A stretch of DNA of 61,125 nucleotides from CAZOEL01 sp964578835 (GCA_964578835.1 CAZOEL010000040.1:1-61125), one strand, 5' to 3'; positions 27,193 through 37,116 are shown, counted from the stretch's first letter. Notes: a model not told the origin generated them from the sequence alone. Translations and numbers: made by a program.

Positions 27193-29475
27193 GTGAAACA
27201 ACCCGTCCTCCGGTCACTTTTGCCTTATCTTCACTCGCCAAACTGCGGCGTCCAATTGAAGATGCTTCAAGCGCCCGCACTCCCGAGGCTCCGACCTGAG
27301 ACGCCTTCTCCATTTCCCTTTTTATGCGCATCGACCTCCGACCCTCTCACACGACTTGTGCGGGCGCAGTTTGAGACCGACTCGGGAAGTATCATAAAAC
27401 GCGTCTTTCTGTTGCTTCAAAGAGATTCTTACGCCTTTTCAGACTCTCAGGCATCGCCTGTGAGCAACGCCGATGTGGAAGCCTTCTGGCAGGAGGCTTT
27501 CGCCCTTTTCAGGTCCAACCCTTCCTGCGCGCTGACAACTCTTTCCTGCCGGCAGAATGGTCGGGATCGTCTGGAAGCGCTGCAACCCTTGTTTTTCTGT
27601 AGAGCAAAAGAGATATTCTTCCATCCGCCCTGCCCCAAATGCGGGCAAGCGCTTCAGCTCTGCCGGGATGAAAGCATTCTGACCACCTACGGTCTTCAGC
27701 CTTATTCGAGCTCGCTCAATCGTTACCTCTATTGCTCTTCATGCCTTTCCTCCGGCGGGGAAGCGGTTTTTTACGCTTATGAAACGGGATCTTTCGATCC
27801 GCCCGTTGTGTGGAGCCGCACGGATCTGATAAAGGAATTCGGCCTGCTGCTCCGGAATGGAAGTGAAGCCTGCGGACTGCCCTGCCTTGATTGTTTGGAT
27901 AACAAGAGCTGCTTTGGCTCTGAGATGGCGGCGGCTTCCCTGATTGCGCCCTTCGCCTTTTACCCGTTCTTCATGATGATTTTCGATTCCATGTCCTTGA
28001 GCGGACCCGACTTTGTTGCGTTGCTTTCGGGAGCGTCCAGTGTCGATCTGGAAGCGCGCGCAAGGCAAAGCGGCGAGCTTGGCAGGGCGCTCCTCCTTGA
28101 GGAATTCGGGTTAGCCTCTTCGGACAATCCTCCCTTTCTTTTCGCCAAGAGCGATAAATGGTTCCTGGAAGCTCTTTACCTCAAGCTCGCGTTTTTAGGC
28201 GAGCTCATGCGAAAATTCCCCCCCGAGCCTCGAGGCGGAGGCATATCTTATCCTCTTGTTTCACTCGACTCCCTCTGGGTCAACATGACCGACAAGAGTG
28301 GGCTTCTACCCTATTTTTGGAATTTCGAGGTTGCTCCCGCCGGCCTTCCGAGAGGCCCGCTGGAGATGTTTCCCCGCCTCAAACTGCCGGCGCCCTACAG
28401 CTTGCATTATTGGGGTGTGTTATGGTTTCAAACCCTGCTCGTCAATAGCGAGCAGGATATCGGCGCTCTCAATAAAGCGCTGGAGAAACTCTGCGCGCAG
28501 CTCAACCCCGGCGAAGAGCCTCCCGAAGAAGTCTTCCGGGTCAATCCCGATCCGGCGTTCTCTCCTAAAAACCTGTTCTGGGAGCCGTCGAAGGCAAGAG
28601 TTGATGATGGCTTCTTGGTTTTTTGGGAGAATGCCCTCGATCTCGGTTGGTCTCTATTCACCGCCAGCTTTTACGGGTATTCCCGCTGGTCGAAGGAAAA
28701 ATTCCTGCAGCAGCTCGCCAGCCTCAGGGAATCCATCAAAAACGAGCTCTTCTTCGCCACGTCCCGCGACATGGAAGCTCCCCAGCTGGACGATCCGGCG
28801 ATTGGGGATATCCTTGGGCGGATCCACGACAGATGGCGCAGCCGGATGCCGGTCGAAGCCGACGAGGAGATTGAAGACAAGACGATCATCCAGGCCGCAC
28901 CCGTCCCGGAGGCCCAAAGAAACGAGGTTTGGGACGACATTTCCGAAGAAACCATTCTCACCAAACCGTTCGGTTTCGAAGAAGCCACATTGCGCCTGAC
29001 CCCCAAATCGAAAAACGTCGAAGAGGACCTCCCCGAGACCATGATTATCACTCCAGGGGAGGCTCGCAGACTCACGCCCGCTTCGATTGAGCCCTCTTCT
29101 GCCGGTTACGAACCAACCGGATCGTATGAAGAAGATCTGCCCGAAACAATGATACTGACTCCAGCCGGAAAGAAAGGCGCTCCGGCAAGCCTCCCTCCTG
29201 AGCCATCCCGGGAACCCGACATCGGCGATGAGCGAACGATCCATGGAGAGGATGAGCTTCCGGAAACCATCATACTTTCCCCTTCTCCAGGAAGAAGGAC
29301 TCCCGAGGGGAGTCATCAGAAGAATCATTTGCAGAACGGGCTGACGGGAGCGCAAGAGCCCGTAAATCAATCCAGGAAAAAGCCTGTTGAGGAAGAAGAC
29401 GATCTCTTGATGGAGACGATCATTCTCCACCCATCAAAAAGCGATGACAAGGATGGAAAGAAAAACGATGGATAG
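27193..29475 (+). CDS. T6SS cluster protein with repeated Glu-Thr motifs (760 aa)
   Basis: The family is not recognised. Residues 1-520 appear globular, with a Cys-rich part that includes CPKCGQALQLC and later CSSC and CLDC, so zinc binding is possible. From about residue 560 the chain becomes acidic and proline-rich and repeats a short motif around a Thr: EETILT, PETMIITP, PETMILTP, PETIILSP, METIILHP and looser copies. Most copies have Ile or Leu at Thr+3, a preference known for FHA-bound phosphothreonine. The start is GTG 27193 (TAGGA upstream). It overlaps the next gene by 8 bp and opens the T6SS operon. Confidence 0.7.
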   Translation: MKQPVLRSLLPYLHSPNCGVQLKMLQAPALPRLRPETPSPFPFLCASTSDPLTRLVRAQFETDSGSIIKRVFLLLQRDSYAFSDSQASPVSNADVEAFWQEAFALFRSNPSCALTTLSCRQNGRDRLEALQPLFFCRAKEIFFHPPCPKCGQALQLCRDESILTTYGLQPYSSSLNRYLYCSSCLSSGGEAVFYAYETGSFDPPVVWSRTDLIKEFGLLLRNGSEACGLPCLDCLDNKSCFGSEMAAASLIAPFAFYPFFMMIFDSMSLSGPDFVALLSGASSVDLEARARQSGELGRALLLEEFGLASSDNPPFLFAKSDKWFLEALYLKLAFLGELMRKFPPEPRGGGISYPLVSLDSLWVNMTDKSGLLPYFWNFEVAPAGLPRGPLEMFPRLKLPAPYSLHYWGVLWFQTLLVNSEQDIGALNKALEKLCAQLNPGEEPPEEVFRVNPDPAFSPKNLFWEPSKARVDDGFLVFWENALDLGWSLFTASFYGYSRWSKEKFLQQLASLRESIKNELFFATSRDMEAPQLDDPAIGDILGRIHDRWRSRMPVEADEEIEDKTIIQAAPVPEAQRNEVWDDISEETILTKPFGFEEATLRLTPKSKNVEEDLPETMIITPGEARRLTPASIEPSSAGYEPTGSYEEDLPETMILTPAGKKGAPASLPPEPSREPDIGDERTIHGEDELPETIILSPSPGRRTPEGSHQKNHLQNGLTGAQEPVNQSRKKPVEEEDDLLMETIILHPSKSDDKDGKKNDG

Positions 29476-30203
29476 GCAAGCCGCACTCAATGAGACCGCA
29501 GCCTCAATCAAGAAGCTCACCGCTTCAGGCGCCTCGTCGTCCGAGGTTTTGATAGAACGCTACCTCGAGGAGGCGCTGCGGGATCTTTCGGATGCCGAAA
29601 AGCTGGAATTCGTTCAGAGCCTGCGCGAAAGATTCAGCCCCGCGCCCCCGATTCCGCAGCAGTCGCCTTACGATGAGCAGCTTTCGAAGCTCTTATCTTT
29701 GCTGCTCGGACGCCGGATCTCGGATATCNNNNNNNNNNCCTCTGGAGACTCTTTCAAAATCATTGAACACTATTTTCGACAGCTTGAATGAGATCATCAC
29801 CGTCATCAACTCGACTCAAGCGGATGGCGAGTCCGAATTGCAGACCATCCGGCGCATCATAAGCGCAGACTTCGACGGCAGAGCGCCTTCGAGATCGCTC
29901 CAAAGCTATCTCGATCAAATCAAGGAAGCTTTCCTTGCCGCAAACCAGGCTTTCAAGTTGGCGGCTCGCAATCAAATGAGCCGAATTCTCGTCGAGCTCG
30001 ATCCGGATCGGATAGCATCGGAAGGTTCCGGAAGAGGCGTGGGATTTGGCTTCATGCGCAAAGCGGATCACTTTGACGCCTATCGGATCAAATTCGAGCA
30101 GTTCAAAAAATGGTTCGAATCCGAACGGTTCATGGAAGATTTATCAAGGGAATTCGAGCGGATTTACCAGAAAACGTATCTAGAAAAAGGGAGGACGATG
30201 TGA
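29468..30203 (+). CDS. T6SS cluster protein of unknown function, interrupted by the assembly gap
   Basis: ATG 29468 overlaps the end of the previous gene (ATGGATAG). The frame is open to the N run at 29729 and, beyond it, open again from 29739 to the stop at 30201-30203. Codon boundaries coincide with both gap edges, so the true missing length should be a multiple of three rather than ten. The visible protein is helical and charged, with no signal peptide or membrane segment. The stop overlaps the tssJ start. The function is unknown. Confidence 0.65.
29729..29738. other. Assembly gap (10 N)
   Basis: Ten consecutive N interrupt a coding sequence. The fixed length is typical of a placeholder for an unsized scaffold join. 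Confidence 0.99.
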
Positions 30204-30742
30204 CTAAGCTCGCTAAATACTCGGTATGGCTCTTCCTTATCATCGGCTTTGTTTCGGGCTGCGCCGGCTCACCCACTGTCGTGCAGTCCCCGACCGCCAC
30301 GGCGTACACTCCCAGAGCGTTGACTCTGCACATCAAGTCGTCGCCTCAGGTCAACCTCTACGATGGATCGGCGCACGCCCTGCATGTTTGCGTCTATCAG
30401 ATGAGCGATCCAAACCTCTTCAACCAATTTGCGGAAACGGAATCCGGGGTTTCCAAGCTCATGCGCTGCGAGCGGTTCGATACCGGCGTGACCATTTCTC
30501 ACAAATATGTCTTCATGCCCGGAGAGGACAAGACCTATGACCTCGACCGAGCCGAAAACACGAAGTATGTCGGCGTCGTCGCCGGCTATTATTCTCTGCT
30601 CAAGGACAACTCGGTGCGTCTGTTCACGATTCCCATGGTCGAGGAAAGAAGAGACAACATGATCTTTTACAGGCAGGCGCCTATGACCATCAGCCTTTTT
30701 CTGGGTCCTCAGGCGCTGAGAGTGCTGGGAGAGCAGCCGTGA
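30200..30742 (+). CDS. tssJ: T6SS outer-membrane lipoprotein TssJ
   Basis: The product is 180 aa. The lipobox FVSGCAG is near residue 20, so the mature protein is lipidated. The family pattern (LTLHIKSSPQVNLYDG, then ALHVCVYQMSDPNLFNQF) is clear, and the C-terminal IFYRQAPMTISLFLG segment is typical. TssJ binds the periplasmic end of TssM and anchors the T6SS membrane complex to the outer membrane. The start is GTG 30200 with GGGAGG upstream. It overlaps both the preceding and following genes. Confidence 0.9.
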   Translation: MTKLAKYSVWLFLIIGFVSGCAGSPTVVQSPTATAYTPRALTLHIKSSPQVNLYDGSAHALHVCVYQMSDPNLFNQFAETESGVSKLMRCERFDTGVTISHKYVFMPGEDKTYDLDRAENTKYVGVVAGYYSLLKDNSVRLFTIPMVEERRDNMIFYRQAPMTISLFLGPQALRVLGEQP

Positions 30743-32127
30743 CAATCCAGAGACCGGTTTTCTGGCATCAAGGCCTGTTTTTGCAGCCTCAGCACTTCCA
30801 GTTGCTGGATCTGCATGCGCAGTCCCTTCTAACCCCTTATAACAGCTTCATGACTCCTTATTTTTGGGGCGTGAGCGAGCTGGAAATCCACAGAGCGGCC
30901 CTCGCGAATCAGACTTTCAATCCGCTGAAAGGCGAGCTCATCTTTCCGGACGGCGCCTACGCGGCGTTTCCGGGGAACGCCATCGTCGAGCCGCGCTCCT
31001 TTGAAGACTCATGGATCGAGGGAGGAAAGCCTTTTACCGTCTTCCTAGGCATTCGCAGGTGGAATGACAGCAGGGAAAATGTCACCTCCGTATCGACTCT
31101 CAAGAATACGTCCGAAATCACGACCCGGTATTTCACTACGATCGACCCGGAGGAGATCCCGGATCTTCACCAGGGGGGGCCTTCGGGCAAAGTGAACAGG
31201 CTTCACCAGGTTCTCAGAATTTTCTGGGAATCGGAAAAGCCTCAATTGGGCGATTACGAATTGATTCCCATCGCTCAACTGGAAAGATTCGGCGAGGAGA
31301 TAAGGCTTTCGCCGCGCTTCTCGCCTCCCTCGCTCAGCATAACGGGCTCCGAGCCTCTTCTCAGGATCGTAAAAGAAATCAGAGACCAGGTTTCGGCGCG
31401 AGGTCGTCAGCTCGAGCAGTTCAAGGCTCAGAGAGGCATACACACGGCGGAGTTCGGCTCCCGGGACATGGTGTATCTCCTTGCGCTGAGATCCCTCAAC
31501 CGGTATGTTCCGCTTCTTTTCCACCTGACAGAGGTTCGACAGGCGCACCCCTGGGTGGTTTATGGAGCTCTGAGGCAGCTCATCGGCGAGCTTTCCTCTT
31601 TTTCGGAAAGGGTCAATGTAGCGGGGGAGCTCGAAGACGGGACCAGGCTTCTGCCCGGTTACGATCATGGGAGCATCTGGGAATGTTTTTCCGCCGCGCA
31701 GATGCTCATCACGCAGCTTTTGGACGAAATCACCGCCGGTCCCGACTATGTGATACGGCTCATCTACGACGGCACGTATTACGCCGCCGAGCTTGCTCCA
31801 GCGATCTTCGAAGGCAAAAACCGCTACTTCCTGGTTTTCAGAACGGATGAAGATCCCAAAACAGTGCTCAACGCGCTTGCCGTCATCATCAAGATAAGCT
31901 CCCGCGAGCAGCTTCCCATATTGATCGCCCGGGCGCTTCCCGGCGCAGGACTTGAGCATCTGCCCGTTCCGCCCCAGGAGCTCCCACGGCGCGCGCACTG
32001 CATCTATTTTCAAATCGATCATCACAGCGACCACTGGGCGCTCATAGAAAAAGGCCGAAATATCGCCATGTATTGGGACACCGCTCCGGAAGATCTGGAG
32101 GTGGAGTTGATGGTCGTCAGCAGATAA
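30739..32127 (+). CDS. tssK: T6SS baseplate protein TssK
   Basis: The product is 462 aa. The opening is diagnostic: PVFWHQGLFLQPQHFQLLD. TssK trimers link the baseplate wedges to the TssL/TssM membrane complex. The GTG start overlaps the tssJ stop by 4 bp. No truncation or missing region is seen. Confidence 0.95.
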   Translation: MTIQRPVFWHQGLFLQPQHFQLLDLHAQSLLTPYNSFMTPYFWGVSELEIHRAALANQTFNPLKGELIFPDGAYAAFPGNAIVEPRSFEDSWIEGGKPFTVFLGIRRWNDSRENVTSVSTLKNTSEITTRYFTTIDPEEIPDLHQGGPSGKVNRLHQVLRIFWESEKPQLGDYELIPIAQLERFGEEIRLSPRFSPPSLSITGSEPLLRIVKEIRDQVSARGRQLEQFKAQRGIHTAEFGSRDMVYLLALRSLNRYVPLLFHLTEVRQAHPWVVYGALRQLIGELSSFSERVNVAGELEDGTRLLPGYDHGSIWECFSAAQMLITQLLDEITAGPDYVIRLIYDGTYYAAELAPAIFEGKNRYFLVFRTDEDPKTVLNALAVIIKISSREQLPILIARALPGAGLEHLPVPPQELPRRAHCIYFQIDHHSDHWALIEKGRNIAMYWDTAPEDLEVELMVVSR

Positions 32128-32151
32128 CCGCTTCTCAGGAAGGCAAAACCG

Positions 32152-32829
32152 ATGCGCTTGACCGATTGTTTCATGAATCTCATTGCCTATACCGCCTATT
32201 TCATCAAATCTTCGGGCAAGAAGCAGCCGCCCTACGAACGGGTGAAGGCGGATATTCAGCGCAGCCTCAATGAAAGCGAATACTGCATCAGGAAGGATCT
32301 CTTCGCGAAAGAAGACTACGATCTTGCGCGCTTCGCCGTCTGCGCCTGGGTTGACGAAGCCATTCTCACCTCCGACTGGAACGAGAAGAACAGATGGAAA
32401 GGGGAACAGCTGCAGCGGCTCTATTACCAGACGAGCGACGCAGGCATAGAGTTTTACGACAGGCTGAACAGCCTCGGGCTCCATCAAAGAGACGTGCGGG
32501 AGGTCTATTATCTTTGCCTGGCTATGGGGTTCATGGGCCAGTATTGCCACCCTGGCGACGAATACCTGCTCGCTCAGGTCAAGGCGTCCAATCTCAAGCT
32601 TCTAATGGGAAGCTCCATCGGCCTGCCTTCGCTCGACAGGACGGATCTCTTTCCCGACGCCTACCCGACAGGAACGACGGAGCCGGTCTTCCGAAGCCGC
32701 GCCCTGCCCTTCTCTCTCCTCAACCTGGTCATGTTCGCCATTCCGGTTGTCTTGATCGGGGTCCTTTATCTCGTATACAATTTCGCCCTGAACAACATCC
32801 TGGGCTCTTTTCTGAGCAAGGTGGCCTAA
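32152..32829 (+). CDS. tssL: T6SS membrane protein TssL (DotU family)
   Basis: The product is 225 aa. The cytoplasmic domain shows the family features (YEDLARFAVCAWVDE-like segment reading YDLARFAVCAWVDEAIL, then VYYLCLAMGFMGQY). A single C-terminal membrane helix (LLNLVMFAIPVVLIGVLYLV) ends the protein. There is no OmpA-like peptidoglycan-binding extension, so another protein may supply cell wall anchoring. The stop is directly followed by the tssM start. Confidence 0.93.
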   Translation: MRLTDCFMNLIAYTAYFIKSSGKKQPPYERVKADIQRSLNESEYCIRKDLFAKEDYDLARFAVCAWVDEAILTSDWNEKNRWKGEQLQRLYYQTSDAGIEFYDRLNSLGLHQRDVREVYYLCLAMGFMGQYCHPGDEYLLAQVKASNLKLLMGSSIGLPSLDRTDLFPDAYPTGTTEPVFRSRALPFSLLNLVMFAIPVVLIGVLYLVYNFALNNILGSFLSKVA

Positions 32830-35800
32830 ATGAGCATTCTTCGGAAAATCCTCAAAGTCTTCCTGATTCTTGCGGCCATAGCGCTTATCGGCATCATTGT
32901 CTTTGCCGTCGTTCTAAGCCTCGGCTGGCCCTGGTGGGTGGGAATATTCATTTCCATCGGCCTCCTCGGGCTATGGATAGCGTATCTTTTCGTCCGCAGG
33001 ATCATGAACAAGCGCCGCGAGCAGCAGTTCGTGCACGAGATCATCGAACAGGATGAGGCGCAGCTCAAACAGCTTGCAGAAATGGATAAGTCCAAGGGCA
33101 AAGAGCTCCAGGACCGCTGGAAGGAAGCCGTTGAAACCCTCAAACAATCGCATCTCAAGAAGCGCGGCAATCCTCTTTACGTACTGCCGTGGTATCTCGT
33201 AATCGGAGAGAGCGGTTCGGGCAAAACGACAGCGATCCAGAGCGCCAGGCTCGATTCCCCTTTCGCGGAAGTCACTCGCACCTCGGGCATTTCCGGTACG
33301 AAGAATTGCGATTGGTGGTTTTTCGAACAGGCTATCATTCTTGATACGGCGGGCAGATGGTCGATGCCCGTCGATGAGAAGCGGGACAAGGACGAGTGGC
33401 AGAAATTCCTGATGCTGCTTGCAAAATACAGGCAACGGGAGCCCATCAACGGTTTGATCGTATCGGTTGGAGCCGAGAAGATCCTTCAAGCGACTCCCGA
33501 GTCCCTGGAAGAATACGGCCGGAACATCCGGCGAAGAACCGATGAGCTGATGCGCGTTCTCGGCGCGAAATTCCCGGTGTACGTGCTGGTTACAAAAGGC
33601 GATCTGATCCAGGGAATGACCCAGTTTTGCAATCATCTTCCCGATAAGTCCCTCGAACAGGCCATGGGGTTTGTCAACCATAACCTCTCCAAAGATGTCG
33701 TAACTTTTCTTGATAAGTCGTTCGACGTCATTCTCGAGCGGCTTCGGGATCTGCGCCTTCTCATCCTTCACCAGACCGAATCCCGGAAAGTCGAGCCTTC
33801 TCTGCTTCTGTTTCCTGAAGAGTTCGAAAAGCTTCGGCCGAAGATGGAGCCTTTTTTGAAGGGAGCGTTTCTGGAAAATCCCTTCCAGGAAACCCCGGCT
33901 CTGCGCGGGATTTTTTTCAGCAGCGGGCGGCAGGAGGGAAGCCCTTTTTCTCATTTTCTGCAAACTCTCGGGCTCATCGATGAAAAGGAAGTTCTCCCGG
34001 GAACGAACCGCGGGCTGTTCCTGCACGACTTTTTCTCCAAGATTCTGCCAAGGGATCGAGGCCTTTTTGCGCCGACCAAAAGGTCCGTCGAATGGGAAAG
34101 GATTACCAAAAATCTGGGCCTTGCGGCTTGGGTGGCGCTGGGTCTTGCATTCTGCGGCTTGCTGAGCTTTTCTTTTTTTAAAAACGTCAGAGCCTTGCAG
34201 TGGGCGGCTCATGAAGTCGCGGAAAAGCCCAAGTTTCAAGGCGACATAATGGCGGACATGGCCACCTTCGAACGGATAAAGGAAGCCATTCTCAAGGTAG
34301 AGGAGCAAAACCGCGGATGGTGGATTCCGAGGTTCGGCCTCACTCAGAGCATGGAAGCCGAGATAGCGCTCAAGAACTACTACTGCTCTCAGTTCCAGGA
34401 GAATTTCCTGAACGGCTTCGATCAGCAGCTCACGACTCGGGTAGGCAGGTTTTCCGCTTCGACGCCCGATGAAGTCCTCGGGCAGCATGTCTCCCATGTG
34501 GTGCGGCGCATCAATATCCTGAAGGCCCGACTTGATGGAGGGGAGCTCGAAGGACTCCAGGCAAAGCCCCAGCCGACCTACGATCCCACCGTGATTTCGC
34601 CTGAGCGCGCGGTTGCCTCCCGCAAAAAGGATATCTTCGGCAATCTTTATCTCTATTACATTGTCTGGCGCCTTGACGCCAATAAGATAAAGAGCGAGTC
34701 GGAATCGCTTCAAAAGCTGCTCGATCAATTCCTTGCTCTGAGGAACGGAGAGCTTCATTGGCTAAGCGGCTGGACCAACGCGCAGCCGTCCCTTCACCCC
34801 ATTACGATTGAAAGCTTCTGGGGAGGAAGCCTTCCGCTCAAAGGCGAGGTGAACGTAACTCCCGCCTACACCCGCAAGGGTAAAGAAATGATTGACGCCT
34901 TCCTGGTGGAAATCGAACAGGCCATGATCAAGCCGCGAGACTTGGCGGCCCCGAAATCCGAATTCGCAAACTGGTACCGTCAACAATCCTTCAAGGCCTG
35001 GAATCATTTCCTCGTTTTCTTTCCCAAAGGCTCCGAAAGGCTGAGAGGCCGGGAGGAGTGGCAGCGCGTGGCGTCCAAAGTCGCTACGGATGAAGGCCCT
35101 TACCTCTCCGTGCTCAACCGGGCCGCCTATGAACTGGAGCCGCTGGCCATGGAGCAGGACCTCCCGCCCTGGCTTAAGCTCGTATTCCACTTCCAGCCGA
35201 TCAAGCTCCAGACCTTCGCCGAAGGCGTCGGTCAGGAAAAGGGCTTCATCGCCAAGGCCGCCGAAAAGGGCAAAAGCGTCATCACCGATCTGGGCAAGAC
35301 AGCCGGCCAGGCCCCCGGACTTGGCGATGTTACTCAGGCGCATCTCAAAGCGGCGCAAAAGTATGGAGAGTACCAACAGAGCCTTTTTAGCATCACTCCT
35401 GTTTCCTCCTCGCAGAAGCTCGCCTTCGACACCACGTCGCAGGCCTTCAGCCAGGACCCGATTTCCGGGCAATCGACCTTCTTTTCCGCCCGCAGAGCGG
35501 CCGAAGCCTTCAAGTCCATACTGACTGCGAAAGCGGCCGAAGAGGATGCCTTCTGGAAAATTTTCAATGGCCCGCTCGACTTTCTGTGGATCTTCATGAG
35601 GATGGAAACCGCCTGCTACCTGCAAAAGCAATGGGAAGAGGAAGTTCTTACCGAAACGCAGGGAATTTTCGATAGAAAAGCCGCCGTGAAGCTTCTTCTT
35701 GGTAATGACGGATACGCATGGAAATTCGCACGAGGAACCGCATCGCCATTCCTGAGCAGACATCTGAAGAAGGGAGGCTACTATCCCAAAGAAGTAGAGG

Positions 35801-36369
35801 GCGACGCCATTCCCTTCAACAGCTCTTTCGTCAGCTTTTTGAACGAAGGCGCCGTCAAGGTCGTAAGCAGGCCGGCTATCGAGGACGCGCCAAAGAAGTC
35901 GAATTATCCCGTAACGATAGAATGCCTTCCGCCGGACATCAACGCAGAGGCGAAGCTCAAGCCTCACGCCATCAATATCGAGCTTCGCTGCGACAGTGGT
36001 CCGCAGAAGCTCGAAAATTTCATGTACCGCGCATCCACCACGATCAACTGGTCTCCGGATACATGCTCGGATCTCATCCTGACCATTCACGTGGGCGATG
36101 TCGTTCTTACCAAGACCTATGGAGGAAGCAACGGATTTCCCTCCTTTCTGAACGCGTTCCGGGGAGGCGCCCACACTTTCTATGCGGAACAGTTTCCCGA
36201 GCAGAGGGCTGCGGCTCTGGATAATCTGGGAATTCGCCAGATTACCGTTAAGTACCGATTCCTCAGCGGACATGCGGCCGCCATGGATGCATCCAGAGCG
36301 AGGGTCGAAACCCAGGAGGTTACGCTGCCCGATGTGCCGGAACAAATCGTGAAATGTTGGGAGCGCTGA
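32830..36369 (+). CDS. tssM: T6SS membrane protein TssM (IcmF family)
   Basis: The product is 1179 aa, normal length. Two N-terminal membrane helices lie at about residues 10-60. A cytoplasmic NTPase-like domain follows with an intact Walker A motif (GESGSGKT) and an ILDTAGRW segment. A third membrane helix lies at about 430-450. The long periplasmic part ends in the conserved C-terminal domain (VTLPDVPEQIVKCWE), which contacts TssJ. Retention of the Walker A motif suggests ATP binding, which some TssM proteins have lost. Confidence 0.95.
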   Translation: MSILRKILKVFLILAAIALIGIIVFAVVLSLGWPWWVGIFISIGLLGLWIAYLFVRRIMNKRREQQFVHEIIEQDEAQLKQLAEMDKSKGKELQDRWKEAVETLKQSHLKKRGNPLYVLPWYLVIGESGSGKTTAIQSARLDSPFAEVTRTSGISGTKNCDWWFFEQAIILDTAGRWSMPVDEKRDKDEWQKFLMLLAKYRQREPINGLIVSVGAEKILQATPESLEEYGRNIRRRTDELMRVLGAKFPVYVLVTKGDLIQGMTQFCNHLPDKSLEQAMGFVNHNLSKDVVTFLDKSFDVILERLRDLRLLILHQTESRKVEPSLLLFPEEFEKLRPKMEPFLKGAFLENPFQETPALRGIFFSSGRQEGSPFSHFLQTLGLIDEKEVLPGTNRGLFLHDFFSKILPRDRGLFAPTKRSVEWERITKNLGLAAWVALGLAFCGLLSFSFFKNVRALQWAAHEVAEKPKFQGDIMADMATFERIKEAILKVEEQNRGWWIPRFGLTQSMEAEIALKNYYCSQFQENFLNGFDQQLTTRVGRFSASTPDEVLGQHVSHVVRRINILKARLDGGELEGLQAKPQPTYDPTVISPERAVASRKKDIFGNLYLYYIVWRLDANKIKSESESLQKLLDQFLALRNGELHWLSGWTNAQPSLHPITIESFWGGSLPLKGEVNVTPAYTRKGKEMIDAFLVEIEQAMIKPRDLAAPKSEFANWYRQQSFKAWNHFLVFFPKGSERLRGREEWQRVASKVATDEGPYLSVLNRAAYELEPLAMEQDLPPWLKLVFHFQPIKLQTFAEGVGQEKGFIAKAAEKGKSVITDLGKTAGQAPGLGDVTQAHLKAAQKYGEYQQSLFSITPVSSSQKLAFDTTSQAFSQDPISGQSTFFSARRAAEAFKSILTAKAAEEDAFWKIFNGPLDFLWIFMRMETACYLQKQWEEEVLTETQGIFDRKAAVKLLLGNDGYAWKFARGTASPFLSRHLKKGGYYPKEVEGDAIPFNSSFVSFLNEGAVKVVSRPAIEDAPKKSNYPVTIECLPPDINAEAKLKPHAINIELRCDSGPQKLENFMYRASTTINWSPDTCSDLILTIHVGDVVLTKTYGGSNGFPSFLNAFRGGAHTFYAEQFPEQRAAALDNLGIRQITVKYRFLSGHAAAMDASRARVETQEVTLPDVPEQIVKCWER

Positions 36370-36372
36370 ATA

Positions 36373-37116
36373 ATGACAGGATGGACCTGGACCGCATGCG
36401 GAAAGCACCCGACGGCAAAAGACTACTTCCGGATCTGCGAAAAAACCGCCGTAGCCGCGGGCATCGCGGATTGGATCGAAAGAGGGTACGAGTCGCTCCT
36501 TCGCCAGGGATCATTACATGCTTCACTTCCCCTCTCCTGGCGTCTGTGGGTACCCGGTCCCGATAAGCAGAGCCTCCTTTGCGGAATCATCAAGGATAGC
36601 AGCGACAGCATAGGCCGCCCTTATCCTTTGATGATACTCGGAATGGGCCAACTCGCCGGCTGGCAGGCGAACTGGCATCTGCTTCCCTTCGCGTGCGAGA
36701 GGACGTGGAACCGGATGGAAACTATTTCGGCAAGAAGCCATCGAGATCTTAAGCACTTAGAAGAAGACGTGGGAAGAATCCAGCCGCCGGAGCCCGAATG
36801 GCGGAGTCTGGAACAGAGTGGACGTCCGGCCGTTGCCTCCGGAGCATCCGATCCCGGGGATGCGCCCGGGTTTTCCGTCCAACCCGCAATCGATGCGCTA
36901 TCGAAGGAGGGCGAGCTATTTTTGCTAATCAGAGAAAACCCCCATGCTGACTGCTTCACGCTGATGCAGCTCTGGCATTCGCTCATAAAGAAGAATACCG
37001 CCGATATTCCGAAGGCTGTGTTCATGGGGGGAAATGCAATGAGCACGGTCCTTGCGGTATTTCGACGCCCACTTCAGACGCAGGATTTCGTTCGGATCTG
37101 GACCTCCTGCTCCTGA
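36373..37116 (+). CDS. tagF: T6SS-associated protein TagF
   Basis: The product is 247 aa. The N-terminal TagF/ImpM pattern is visible: FGKHP-like GKHPTAKDYFRI, then RPYPLMILG. TagF represses T6SS assembly in some bacteria by acting with the FHA protein. The start lies 3 bp after the tssM stop. It appears to be the last gene of the operon; the C-terminal part beyond residue 150 is less conserved. Confidence 0.8.
   Translation: MTGWTWTACGKHPTAKDYFRICEKTAVAAGIADWIERGYESLLRQGSLHASLPLSWRLWVPGPDKQSLLCGIIKDSSDSIGRPYPLMILGMGQLAGWQANWHLLPFACERTWNRMETISARSHRDLKHLEEDVGRIQPPEPEWRSLEQSGRPAVASGASDPGDAPGFSVQPAIDALSKEGELFLLIRENPHADCFTLMQLWHSLIKKNTADIPKAVFMGGNAMSTVLAVFRRPLQTQDFVRIWTSCS

Noticed and set aside
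32971..36408. Long antisense frames (595 and 548 codons) opposite tssM
   Set aside because: They lie fully on the other strand of a well-recognised gene, have no ribosome sites or family motifs, and reflect the codon bias of tssM.
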